Source: Coleophoma eucalyptorum (taxonomy: Eukaryota > Ascomycota > Leotiomycetes > Helotiales > Dermateaceae). From it: a stretch of 64,000 nucleotides of DNA. Under the pieces are notes generated by a model. The model was not told the DNA's origin. It did not search any database and saw only the letters and a list, made by a program, of their open reading frames with translations. Positions 1-10,872 of the stretch are shown in pieces. Made by a program: the position numbers and the translations under genes. Every line of letters begins with the position of its first letter. Within the stretch, counting starts at the first letter, position 1. The stretch is taken from positions 372,001 to 436,000 of the forward strand of contig JALRME010000009.1 of assembly GCA_026120035.1 (NCBI GenBank). Reading direction: 5' to 3'.

Positions 1-2
1 GT

Positions 3-161
3 CGGAGACAATCAAGTATGATGATGGACAGTCCTTATCAGGAGAAGCTCCCTAATCTTCCTGGCCAAGTGGTTCCTGGCATGGAGCATACCAAGCAACT
101 CGCCGACGTTCTCTATGGACGCTGGGCTGACGGGCTACGAAATCGCTTCCCGAATGTATAA
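3..161 (+). CDS. C-terminal end of an unidentified protein (5' part outside window)
   Basis: One plus-strand frame is open from the window edge to a TAA at 159-161 and ends in the residues GLRNRFPNV. The 52 visible residues are rich in Leu, Pro and Gly and show no motif I recognise. The frame runs off the left edge, so this is probably the last exon of a gene starting upstream. A chance open frame of this length cannot be excluded, and no function is offered. Confidence 0.45.
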   Translation, partial: RRQSSMMMDSPYQEKLPNLPGQVVPGMEHTKQLADVLYGRWADGLRNRFPNV

Positions 162-1664
162 ATGACACCCATTAGTCCTCGGAACGAAGCACGTCTTGTA
201 CTATACCGGAGTAAATAGGCGACAACAGACGATACAATAGCAATTTGGAATTTTGGCAGGTTTGAATCAAAGACGAACCCACCTGTACATACAGCAAGTC
301 GAAGGGATAAGATGAGAAAAGTGTGTGTGTTTGCAAGATAAGCTTAGCTTCGCATGAATTGGGCGGTGCTTTGGGCCATTGTTTTGTACACGATGGGCTG
401 GTTTCCTTTTCCATGAACCTTTTTGTTTTCTTTTGTTTTGTCTCCCTTTGCAATATTCGCTCAATGATGAATGATGATGACAAAGACCTAGTAGCTTGAG
501 GGAAAAAAATCTTTGACGTTGCTACTCTTCTCTCGCGTTTTTGTCTGCTTATCGTTCATCCGCTGCTTTTTTGATATTTGATTCTTTTGAAGCGCCATTT
601 TTGTACTTAGCTTGCCTGGAGAGACCTTTCTCTTTCATCTCCTTCTTTAGTATTTCTCTCCTTCTTTTGGTAGTGGTGATCACGAGATATGCGTTTCGGT
701 TTCTCAGGTAGGATTGGGGATTTTTCGGTGCTGGACTGGCGTATATTATCTTATTTTCCATGTTTCTTGTTGCTTGCACTGGAACCTGTCTCATCATGTA
801 CGGTAGAGTTAATCCATTTCATATATAAAAAAAACATATATAGCAGTGCAGATGAATATAAAACTTACTTACCATTACCCGTTACTGAGTTTGTCGATTC
901 GATTTGCTTTCTACTCATTGGGGGGGGCCCCCCCCCCCCCCCCCCCCGCGCCCCCCCCCCACCCCGGACAGAACCACACACACAAACCAAAACACAAAAA
1001 AAAACAAAAAAAAAAAATATATAGCAGTGCCGATGAATATAAAACTTACTTACCATTCCCCGTTACTGTTTTTGTGGTTTGTTTTTGTTTTCTACTCTTT
1101 GCCCCCCCCCCCCCCCCGCCAACGGTGACGCCTCCCGAACCAGTTTATCACAGTACCACGACATTCCTAAAGCTATAGACAACGCAAATCCAAATCACAT
1201 AATAAGCAAGGCCCAATATAGGCCTGGGTTCCAAGCCGATGGAGCAAAAAGAAATGGTGGGTGGAACTCCGGATCTGGACCCGATGTCTTGGGATGAAGG
1301 GAAGTGGGGACAAAATGAACAAATCGTGTCTTGGATTACCGGAGACTGGGGTGTGCTTGTCGGAACGCAGAAATCGAATCTGGCCCGGCTCAGCGGTTTC
1401 CATGTGGGTTTTTGTGCGGTAGGGATCATGGGGAAACAGCTTCAACTGAGTGCGATTTATGAATTTCTAGACAATCTTGCGAATTCAGGCGCACATTCAG
1501 ATAGCTAAGCCACAACGCATATGGAACTTTGTATGTAGCACTTCATTGACCTTCTCATTTCCTCTGAATTCCTGAAATATTATAACGCCAGTAATCCATC
1601 CGTACCATTCTATCCCATAACCCCAAACCCATTCTAGACCTAAGGTCAAACTCCCTTTATTCTT
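162..1664. other. Intergenic stretch with low-complexity DNA
   Basis: No convincing gene. It contains the 181-bp tandem duplication and poly-C runs annotated separately. A plus-strand 89-codon frame at 1239-1508 has no recognisable domain and is not called. The right end is the 3' flank of the minus-strand phosphatase gene. Confidence 0.5.
838..1130. repeat. 181-bp tandem duplication with homopolymer C runs
   Basis: A block starting tagcagtgc at 841 recurs at 1022 (period 181). About 50 bp match almost perfectly (gatgaatataaaacttactt in both). Each copy then runs through ctactc and into a long poly-C run: 927-959, interrupted by GCG, and about 1101-1117. The first copy has a G run directly before its C run. 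An A-rich, CA-rich spacer separates the copies. The C runs make base counts uncertain. Confidence 0.85.
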
Positions 1665-3730
1665 TTATCCCCAAAGTGCATCCTTGCCCCAGCGTTTGCC
1701 GGTAATGCTAGGTGGTGATAGAAGAACGCTCGACCAAGTCTCGACGCCGTCGACATAGAGTCTGAATTTCAAAATACTCTGCTCGCTTGCAGGAGGGTTC
1801 TCAATTGTGATTGCTCCTAACTTGGAGTTGCCGTTTGGAATATATCTGAGCATTTTTAGCGTGAAGAAGTTAAGATATTAACAGTTTCTTACTTGACCAT
1901 AATATCTTCGTCATCATTCTGGAAATACGTAGGTGTTGGAAGATAAAATTGACTGAGTGGGCTTGTAGAGAACTCGTTAACAGTAGCGCTGATGGGCCAT
2001 CTACCACCAGCAGGCGGAGGGAAAGCGGTTGCTGCAAATTCATGGCGGTCGCCAGAAACGATGACAACGCCTACGCCACCTCTTAGCCCCACGTCCCACA
2101 TTGCCTCTAGGATGACCTGGCGTTCATGCAAGAATCCAGCCCAGGTATCGAGGCTATTGACGCGCCAATTTTTTGTGAATGGAATACTGGAGGCGACAAT
2201 TTTCCACTTCACGCCCTTTGGCTCCGGTCTTGCAAGGTATGCTAGAAAATCTGCTAACTGCTCTGCACCGAGCATTGTCTTCTCAGTACTGTTCGCTGGA
2301 AGATTGTTTTTGTCTCGATATTTCCTTGTATCCATCATAAAGAAAGAGGCTGGACCTTGAGTAAACTCAAAGTATGTTGCTGTCCGTCTGACGGCATGGA
2401 GACTCCCAGCCTGCCTTGCTTGTGGTGGATTGACAGATGAATGATAATGATTGAATGAATCCTAAGTTGACAATTAAGTAAGGGGAAAAAAACCAGGAAA
2501 ACATTTAAATACTGACAGCAGCTACCTCGTAGACACCGGTTTCTTTGCCATCCCAGTCGTTTTGAATCTCATGGTCATCTAATCATTAATGTGTAAGCAA
2601 TTGATAGTATCGAGGGCAAGAAGCGTACCCAGAACATGAATCCAGCTTAAGTTCTGTCCAACGGCTGGCCAATCTGGGGAGGCGTATACCTGACGATACT
2701 CGCGCCTGTAGTCTTCCCTACTAGTACCAAATCGCTTAGGATTGTCGACATAGATGAAATCTCCCAAGAATAACATGAATTGAGCACCACCGGGAATAGA
2801 TTGGATGACCTTGGCCATATACTGAAATCCCGGAATACTGAGCGCATGCTGCGAAGGATTGTATGGAAATCGAGGTTTAATGCACGAGGTTGTAAGGAAG
2901 GTAAAGGTTCCATGTTTTGACACCTGTCCAGGCATGGGAGGCGTTGTAAAGTAACCCGTATTGTTGTTGGCTGCCCATTGATAGGTTTTGTCCGGAACAA
3001 GTCCGTCTATCGTAACAACACCAGTGTAATCCGTGTCATTGTTCAACTGAAATATGCTACCGCTGCTTTTCCATGGAGCTTCTGTACCGTCTCTGTACGA
3101 AACGAAAACAGGAAGCTGAGAGTCATTGGGCTCGCGAATTAGCAGCTTAGCTTCAGTTGGAGAGACGTACCCAACGCGGGCAAAAGATAGATCGTGGCTT
3201 GGGTGATAGATCTTGGCACTGTAAATGAAGTCTGTGGCAGACAGTATGAGGCCAACGTTGATCAAAAGTGTCAAGAGAGACAATACTGCAGATGTAGGAG
3301 ATGGGAGGCCAGTGAGTAAGGTCCTCCAGAACTTGGGCGATTTCTCCTGAATAGTGACGGTTTCCTCGATAGCAACCTCCTGCTCCAGATGGTTTGGCTT
3401 GTCTTTACGCCGCAGGTTTCGTGAGTGTGCAGCAGTAGATGGGTTGGTTGGTGGTTGATCCTCCACTTCGGTCTCTATGATGGTAATATCGACATCATCC
3501 TCAGCTATTTCGTATTGGGTTTGCGTCAAGAAACTTGTAATGAAGGAGGGTATATAGATGGCAAATAGAGTATATATTATCTTTGGGAGATCCTTCAAGA
3601 ATTTAGAACGCGAAGCTGGCTAGTATCCAGGAGCACTTACATGCGAAGGGATTATTCTCAAGAAAGCGTACGTTAAAAATCGGAGAGCTAGAGAGCTTGC
3701 TACCGTCACCTTTTCCTGCGTAGTAAGCAT
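1665..3730 (-). CDS. PhoD-type alkaline phosphatase, membrane-anchored
   Basis: Five exons, complement(1665-1845, 1893-2461, 2526-2578, 2629-3592, 3641-3730), give 618 residues. All introns are GT-AG and the joins restore family motifs. A hydrophobic N-terminus and a segment around residues 85-110 suggest membrane anchoring. The metallophosphatase core follows: GDFIYVDN near 290, then LDDHEIQNDWDG, created exactly at the exon 2/3 join near 352, and SGDRHEFAATAF towards the C-terminus. These are the metal-binding blocks of the PhoD family (phosphomonoesterase or phosphodiesterase, Ca/Fe-dependent in bacteria). Length fits fungal PhoD-like proteins. The start is the ATG at 3728-3730: the long exon itself has only a TTG, and the first exon joins in frame. 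The natural substrate in fungi is not established. Confidence 0.9.
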
Positions 3731-3907
3731 GATGATTAGGCTCCAGGAGCGTAACGTGTGGATGTGTTGCAGTTGCTATCTACCATAACGCGACGCACTC
3801 CTTAATTCACCAACTTTAAAGGGCTGATACGGTAGCGACGTCACATCCTGACTAATCTAAGCATTGTAAAATGCCATCGATGAGTGGTCGAAGCTACAGG
3901 CCGTAGC

Positions 3908-3969
3908 TTGTCGTGGCTGAAGCTTGGCCGTGGCTGAAGCCTGGCCGTGGCTGAAGCTTGATGTGGCTC
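3908..3969. repeat. 17-bp minisatellite, about 3.5 units
   Basis: The unit TTGGCCGTGGCTGAAGC is repeated with few changes: 3908-3923 (one base shorter), 3924-3940, 3941-3957, and a decayed partial copy at 3958-3969. It lies in no convincing gene. Confidence 0.8.
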
Positions 3970-4683
3970 GGCGACCAGAGAAGGAACTGGAGTTAATCTG
4001 AAAATGCCACATCTCACTTCTGGGCGATACAGGCGCCAAGCTATTTTGAATATCAACCCAAAGTCCCTTGTCCCGATGAACACTTGTAGCAAGCTTCCCA
4101 TCTGATCGTTTCGGATAGACCAGTTACTTGGAACTGCTACTTCAATCTTACTTATGCACGCAGACCAAATCACACAATCTAGAGACATTCATCATGATGC
4201 CTTGGAACCTTTAGTGACAATCCAAGGGCATATCATCGGCTGTCACTTCCGTCTCTGTCTCCTCAAACCTGAAAGGCGAAGTTATCAGGTATGATCTTCA
4301 GATGACGAAGAATATTCCGGCGTATCGGTATTCCGTTGGGATCGACAGCGCTCTAAACCATAGGCATTACGATGGCCTTATTTCGCATCGTCCAACTGCC
4401 ATCGTTTCCTTCTCAGTCATTACTGGATTCGAAATCTTTACGCACGAGAGTTCAGTTTGGTAGTAGTCATCGGTCGAGGTGTGGTGTGGAAGCACAGAGG
4501 TACATGAGTTAAGTATTGTACCCTACAACGCCAAGATGACAATTCTACGTTATTATGCCTTGCTGCTTGAATATTTACTCTAAGGATGGAATCCAGGAAA
4601 TAGAACCAAAGAATGAAATCATATCACTAGTACTTTGTAGAAGAAACCCCGTTGGCATTGATAACTGCTTAACACCGAGCCTG

Positions 4684-5090
4684 CTATTCGCACACTGGAA
4701 GACTAAGGTCTTTTGCTACTTGTTCGTACAAAATTCGCCGGTGTCTTTGGTAGGCAGCAATAAACCCTTCAAACCGTTTTATCGGCTCTACCTGCTTGTC
4801 TATCAAAACTAGAGGTTTCCAGACCTCTTGGTCGGCGTGAGACGATTCCGTAAGGCACAGGCTGCCTATCGTTTTGAGAACGCGCATCGTAGAGCTATTT
4901 TTGGGAACGTATAGCTTAATTTGGTATAGTAAATCAAACACCAGAGCCAATTATCTCGGGTCAATTCCTTCTTTATTGTCCTTCCAAACAGGTGCTCATA
5001 CGACGTGAGCATCGACGACGTCCTAGTCGAATAGAGCCATAATTGTAGTATAAAGGAGGTCAAAAATAAGATAGCCTTAATTTTTGACAT
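4684..5090 (-). pseudogene. Possible relic of a protein-coding gene
   Basis: Two overlapping minus-strand frames look protein-like. The first is 5090-4866; its inner part contains SYEHLFGRTIKKELTRDNW. The second is 4950-4684 and contains FDLLYQIKLYVPKN and WKPLVLIDKQVEPIKRF. The second frame has a TAA just before it, so they cannot be read together without a frame change, and no splice pair joins them. This fits a frameshifted relic, but I do not recognise the family and chance is possible. Confidence 0.25.
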
Positions 5091-6587
5091 TTTCGGTTAG
5101 TGAAACTAGGGTACAATACCACACGAGACGAGCTCCTCAACCCATGTTCCTACGTAGGTATAGACGCGATCTCGGTCATGCACGACGGCGATGTGATCTC
5201 ATAGTGGGCAGTCCTCTTACCGGTCCATGTGCAACATTGCATGCCATTGCGCACAGGTATCATGACAACGGAGTACTGCAATAGCGACCTTCGGAGTATC
5301 GGTACTCAAGAGGCCGCTCGGTCACTACAACTTTAGATCACTAAGAGCCCCGCATCTCGCAAATTGTGCCAGAACCCGAGCAGTCATCGCTCTGTATATC
5401 TTTACCGCTACAATGTTTTAGCAAAGTAAGACTTTTGGTTGTCCAATGCAATTGCAGACACGAGACGACAGAAAACTGGGGCCCGGTTTCCTTGTGTACG
5501 GTGGTAGAGGGAGGTGCTGGTAGAAGAATTAGTAGGAGAATGCTTGAACGTATCTGAGATGATTGAGCACGATACCAAGATGGGTAACCTTGTTTGAGTG
5601 TGAGTCTCCAAGTCCACTATTCCACTACTCACGTATCTTCGCCTGTTTGAAGGCTTCTAGAAGAGGTTGACGCGCAAAGCGTATCAGATGAAGTACGTGT
5701 GCTTGCACGTGCCCCAGGTCAGTCCAAAACACTATGCATTGATTTTATATCCTCGCACGAGCTAGTTCATGTTGCTCGCCTCTCCGGGCCACCCGGCCGA
5801 ATTTTGTGGTCTGACTGACACATACGGCTTTGTTTTGTTTGGATCGCCTCGAAAACTCTTGAAGCAATCTTCGTCCCAGCATCAGAATACTTGACCAGAA
5901 GAGCGATTGTGCCTCACCATTGGTCGGGCCGTAACTGCCATCCCTCCAATTGAGGCCAGGCTTGCCTGAGAGCCGAGTGAGTGGAGTAGATGCCCAGATC
6001 TGTTGTATTATTAGCTCAGCTTGAGGGTCAAGTCAAGCCTAGACTGACGACCTTCTTTTCTCTGTGACGGACGCTTCCCCAGATCTCCCGAGACATCATG
6101 TGGACCATTCTGCGCTCGTTTTATCCCTTGCTTAAGAAGACGTGGATATTTACATCTCGTCTGATGTCTCTGTGACTGACGCCTCTCATCGCCATGATCG
6201 CCTCGAACTCCAAGCAGAACCCACTCCGTATCTCTGTGGATCAACCTCCCTCAAATCTGCAAGCCTACGTTGTCTACTGGAATCATCTGTGACAACTTCA
6301 AACGAAGCAAATTTCGTGATTGGGAGTCTGGTGATCGCCTTCAGTAGATCCACAATTTTCCGTATCAATCGGTATTAAAAAGCTTAGCTGAGTCTAAAGC
6401 GATGGAGAAAGTGTATATATTCTAGGAGGAAGCAGCCGGATCTACTCATCAAAATCATTACCATTCTCTTTCTAATCAACAATCTTCTCTCTGTAATCCA
6501 GCTGGTCTGCCCGAGTTGACCTCGTATCGTATTTACACGCACTTAACAAAATCTTTTTTTTGTTTTTTTTTAAACAAACTCGACATC

Positions 6588-7573
6588 ATGAAGTTCTCTA
6601 CTGCGACTATTATCTTCGCTGCTTCATTTTTTTCTTCAGTCCAAGGTGCTCCCCTTGCTGTTGATGGCTCCGGGCTTGCACTTCGTGAGCCTGCAGGTCC
6701 TCCTCCTAGTAAGTCCAACCGCTTGCGCAAAGAAACAATTTGCTGATTCCAAACCGCGTAGCTCGCCACGGAGGCAACCGACCTCCACCACCCCATGCTC
6801 GTGATGTTGAGGTAGAGGAGCGTGAGGCCGCCGCTGCTCGTCCTCCACCACCACGCAACGGCGGTAACCGACCTCCACCACCACATACTCGTGATGTCGA
6901 GGAGCGTGAGGCAGCTGCTGCCCCTCCTCCACCACCACGCAATGGTGGCAACCGACCACCACCACCACATGCTCGCGATGTTGAGGAGCGTGAGGCTGCC
7001 GCTGCTCCTCCTCCACCACCACGCAACGGCGGTAACCGACCTCCACCACCTCATGCTCGCGATGTCGAGGAGCGTGAGGCTGCCGCTGCTCCTCCTCCAC
7101 CACCCCGCAACGGCGGTAACCGACCTCCACCACCCCATGTTCGTGATGTTGAGGTAGAGGAGCGCGAGGCCGCCGCTGCTCCCCCTCCACCACCCCGTAA
7201 TGGTGGTAACCGACCTCCACCACCTCATGCTCGCGATGTCGAGGAGCGTGAGGCTGCCGCTGCTCCTCCTCCACCACCACGCAACGGCGGTAACCGACCT
7301 CCACCACCTCATGCTCGCGATGTCGAGGAGCGTGAGGCCGCCGCTGCTCGTCCTCCACCGCCACGCAATGGTGGCAACCGACCACCACCACCACATGCTC
7401 GCGATGTTGAGGAGCGTGAGGCCGCCGCTGCCCCTCCTCCACCACCACGCAACGGTGGCAACCGACCTCCACCACCTCATGCTCGCGATGTCGAGGAGCG
7501 TGAGGCTGCCGCTGCTCCTCCTCCACCACCCCGCAATGGTGGCAACCGACCACCACCACCTCACCGTGCATAG
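6588..7573 (+). CDS. Secreted proline/arginine-rich protein of ten tandem 28/30-residue repeats
   Basis: Two exons, 6588-6708 and 6762-7573 (53-nt intron, GTAAGT...CGTAG), encode 310 residues. The first 20 residues are a typical signal peptide (MKFSTATIIFAASFFSSVQG, cleavage predicted before AP). Nearly all the rest is a tandem array: nine full units and one partial, shaped NGGNRPPPPHARDVEEREAA followed by AA, a proline run and Arg. Units 1 and 5 carry an extra Val-Glu (30 residues). DNA period is 84 bp (90 bp in units 1 and 5), with mostly silent differences. There is no cysteine, no Lys-Arg Kex2 site and no known domain. A cell-wall or extracellular low-complexity protein, or a repeat precursor cut at single Arg residues, are both possible. 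Function is unknown. Confidence 0.8.
6762..7573 (+). repeat. 84-bp coding tandem repeat array
   Basis: Nine full units of 84 bp (90 bp for the first and fifth) plus a truncated tenth. For example, aaccg recurs at 6866 and 6950. The period is a multiple of three and the units lack stops in several frames, so long open frames appear on both strands. Those other frames are artefacts of the array. Confidence 0.95.
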
Positions 7574-8237
7574 AGGAAAACTCTAAGATGATTGATTACG
7601 CCTCTTATCACTCCAGTAATCTCTCAAACACGATAACTACACCTCGATAAAATAAAGGGTTCTAGGATAAAATCAATATTGGTTATTTCTATTATTTATT
7701 TTATGTTATCGATTATTTACTGTACAAAAATAACTTTGTGGATAGAAATCAGGGCTGGGCCTGGTGTCTTTGAAAGACATCCTCTGTATATACGCGTTTC
7801 TTTTCTTGTATTTTGTTAGATAGACTCAAATAAAACCCTCCGGAGCGAGCATATTTATTGTCTTTGTGATGTGGAAATTTCACATTTTGAACCCGCCTAC
7901 TCATACCCACACTGTATGACTGGTTGTGATATCAACTCTTCACAGTGCTAGTCATGGCAGTAGTGGTTGCTCGCTTAACTTCCACTCAGCACCTGCTCGC
8001 TACTTGGTTATGCGATGATAATTTCTCACCTCGGATAAAACGATGAGCGCAATTGTGCAGGCCATAAGTCACGCTTGTCCCTTCTCTTGTGACCACAAAA
8101 ATACTATTAAAGACTTTGGGCAGCTACCTGAAATATAACGCTGCTTGAGGTAAAGATTGGAACATGTGGATTTAGTATATAGTTCCGGGATTAGATCATA
8201 GAGATTTAACAACTGAACATAATTATGAAAGGGTATC
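7574..8237. other. 3' flank between convergent genes
   Basis: AT-rich DNA between the convergent repeat-protein and transporter genes. AATAAA-like signals occur after 7640 (aaaataaagg near 7649). A 64-codon minus-strand frame at 8069-8263 overlaps the transporter 3' end and is not called. Confidence 0.5.
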
Positions 8238-10041
8238 TCAATCGCACGTCTTTTCATCTCCAACTACAGGAGTGAGTACGGTGCCCTTGAAATTTCTTGG
8301 AGCAACGCCACGATTCCAAAGCTCGTCAATCTCGATATATGTCCTACCTTTCGTCTCCGGGATGAAAAAGAAGATAAAGACGACCGAGAACACCAGTATT
8401 CCACCAAAGACGAAGGCAATCTTGCCGCCCATGTTGGCTTGATCTGGATTAATAGCGTAGGGGAGACAGAACGCCCATATGCTGCCGCTGAGTCCGTTCA
8501 TTATCGTTGCGAGCGCCTGAGTCGGTGCACGGAGGCGTGAAGTTGCGTTTTCGGCAATGATGGGCCATGCGACGGAACCGATTGTTCCTTGATAAACTAG
8601 AGCAGGGTCAGCTTTCGGCGCTTTCCAAGTATCTTCAAGCAAGTTGGAATAGGGTTACCTAGTGACCAAACGCCCATGAATGCTACCTGAGCCCAGATTG
8701 CATTTTTGCTCGAAATACAGCCAAGGATTCCAATCACGAGGAGAGTAACACAAAGCACCGCAGTGCCATATAGCGCAGTTCCGCGACGGCCCCACTTCTC
8801 AACCAGAAACCAACCACATAAATTACCCACGACCATCATGCCAGACAAGCCGACCGTGGCATCGAACGACTTCGCGGCGGACATGCCTCCGAGTTGCATG
8901 AAGTAACTCATATATCCAATGACCCAGCTGGAGCCTGAAGAGTTCTGGATGAAGATGACACTAACTGCAACAAGGGTCCGCTTCCAGTTGGCCTTGTTGA
9001 AGCATTCCAAGTATGAGCCTTGAGATTCATCATCTTGACGGGTTCGTTTTAGAGAATCTTGGATCTCAGCAAGATGGCCATCGACATCGAAATCAGAATT
9101 ATGCAATCTCACAATATTCTTGCGTGCTTTATCGATTCTACCGTGCGCCACAAGCCAATACGGAGACCTAGGATTTTCAATTCAGTATGATTATAGCAAG
9201 ATGCATATAAGTTGACTTACTCGGGGAAGAAAGGCAGGATCAATAATCCAACGGCAGCAAACCCCCACTGTACAGCGAACAGTGTTTTGTACGTAGAGGC
9301 TCCTGTGCCAAAACTCGCTTGTCTTTGAACCCCATATCCCAGGAGTTGTCCAAGCACGATGGCGAAGTTCATACCGGCAGTCAAGGCACCTCGAATAGCC
9401 AAAGGTGCTATCTCTGAAGCGTAGGATGGTGCAACAGTCGTGAAAGTACCAAGCGGGATACCCGTCAAGATCTTTGCACCGAAGAACTGAGCTGGAGTCT
9501 TTGCGAAGTATTGAAGGAAAACCCCAGCGATTGTGAGTAAGTATGAGAACCCAATGCAAATTTGGCGGCCGAATTTGTTTGCGGCAAACCCGGTCACAAA
9601 ACCACCGATGACAAGACCTGTCAAGCATCAGACTCGGCCTGAGTATTACACAAAGTTGTTGCTGACTCACCACCAAGTGTGGCAGCTTGAAAGCCCAATT
9701 GCCAATTAGCCGCGACAACATAATCACCTCCATATGGGTAGCCAAAGTCCTTGCGGAAGGCCTCGATACCAATAACAACTCCTCCTGCAAGCGAATCATA
9801 TCCGAACATGATACAGATGAAGAAGGAGTAAAGGCCTGAAGACAAACTTTATCAGTGTGAATTCGGCGAGACATAAATCGTAGTACTTACACCACCCAAT
9901 ACCCTTCCAATTCTCCTTTATGGCCTGGGTCTTGGTTTGCTCATGTTGAGTTTGTTCATAGATAGCAACCTGTTCTGAAATGACGACTGTGGCACCGGTA
10001 TTTGCCTCAAGATGATTAACGACGGCCTCCTCTTTGTCCAT
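8238..10041 (-). CDS. MFS sugar transporter, lactose/cellodextrin permease-like
   Basis: Five exons, complement(8238-8596, 8659-9167, 9221-9617, 9671-9835, 9891-10041), give 526 residues with the hydrophobic pattern of a 12-helix sugar porter. Visible family marks are GYDSLAGGVVIG in helix 1, the loop NKFGRQ after helix 2, YQGTIGSVAWPI, restored by the last splice, and the C-terminal PETKGRTYIEIDELW. The ETKGRT-EIDEL ending is typical of the lactose/cellodextrin branch rather than of HXT hexose carriers. It is predicted to import a sugar with protons across the plasma membrane. It is divergent from a GH3 beta-glucosidase without a signal peptide, 831 bp away, so the likely substrate is a beta-glucoside such as cellobiose (inference). 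The ATG at 10041 is preferred over an in-frame ATG at 10161, which would add a charged leader. Confidence 0.93.
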
Positions 10042-10872
10042 ATTGACAAGCACGCAGGTTAATATTCGATATCGATATCTAGTTAGTGATATTGACGTTG
10101 GACAGAAATTTGAGGGCTTGAGCTGCAGGTCCTCGAGGGGACAACCGATGGAGCGATACAAAGAAAAGGAGAGGTTGAAAACTCGACTTAAAGAAGTCGT
10201 TGCAGAGAGTGATTCCGGTCAGCAATGGAAAAGATCATCAATCTGGCCATGTGGTTCTCTTTATAACCGATTCTCCCACAGGATACTGGTGTGGGGATCT
10301 CCATGCACTCCACTCCCCATGCAAGAAAAGGTTCTTGGGGTTACCGACACCACGTGAAGCTTACTGAGGCAGGGATTGAGAAGGAGTATAGGCGGAGATT
10401 TCTAGAGCAACTCATTTGCTGGTCGGCTTCATCGCCCCAGTGCTTGGGTGGCCCCTGAATTTGAACTAAGCCAGGTGCTTCCTGGTATTTGGGTAATTTT
10501 CTCGAGCATGTTCTAAATGGGAGGTTAAAAAATACGGGGTATCTGGCACAAAGATGGGGACATCGGACAAGAAGAGTCTGCCCAAAGCCGGCAAACCTTA
10601 ACCGAGACGCGACGAATCTGCTTTGGGTCTAGTGGGAAGGAGCTTACTGGAGTATATCTGGAGAATAGGCGGAGTTATTTATTTCTGGGGCTTTTGCAAG
10701 TCACGACAATGAGGGGATATACGATAATGGGGTCACATTCTGGGCTTTCGATATCTAACTTGGCGTTGTGCTGGCAAGGTTAGTCTGAGCCGAAAAGCAG
10801 CATATATTGACCATTCAAGTATCCATACACCAATATCTCACCTTCTCCTTTCACTGTTTATATCTTTTCGCA
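10042..10872. promoter_or_regulatory. Shared divergent promoter, sugar transporter / beta-glucosidase
   Basis: 831 bp between two divergent start codons. It contains two copies of a 15-bp element, GGAGWATAGGCGGAG, at 10383-10397 and 10660-10674 (14 of 15 bases identical), including the CGGAG triplet context favoured by Zn2Cys6 proteins. A regulator of that class lies 3 kb downstream. Binding is inferred only. Confidence 0.55.

Larger units (their letters stand above)
3731..6587. other. Gene-poor interval
   Basis: Only short frames are present. It holds a 17-bp minisatellite (3908-3969) and a possible gene relic (4684-5090). The last 200 bp before 6588 look like a promoter and leader: pyrimidine-rich, with a T run at 6553-6571 just ahead of the start codon. 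Confidence 0.5.

Noticed and set aside
689..1178. Proline-rich frames through the poly-C runs
   Set aside because: The proline runs come from homopolymer C; there is no conserved sequence around them and lengths depend on uncertain base counts.
6533..7571. Long minus-strand frames (up to 343 codons) rich in Trp/Arg or His/Val through the repeat array
   Set aside because: They arise because the 84-bp unit is a multiple of three and lacks stops in several frames. Only the plus frame has a signal peptide, a proper intron and a sensible start.
6588..7573. Dikaritin-type RiPP precursor
   Set aside because: There are no Lys-Arg Kex2 sites, no Tyr-containing core peptides, and no UstYa-like (DUF3328) or tyrosinase-type gene nearby in the window.
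10042..10872. Cluster of CreA-type SYGGRG sites in the shared promoter
   Set aside because: I can find four (10291, 10308, 10435, 10685), but about three are expected by chance in 831 bp on two strands, so there is no enrichment to report.
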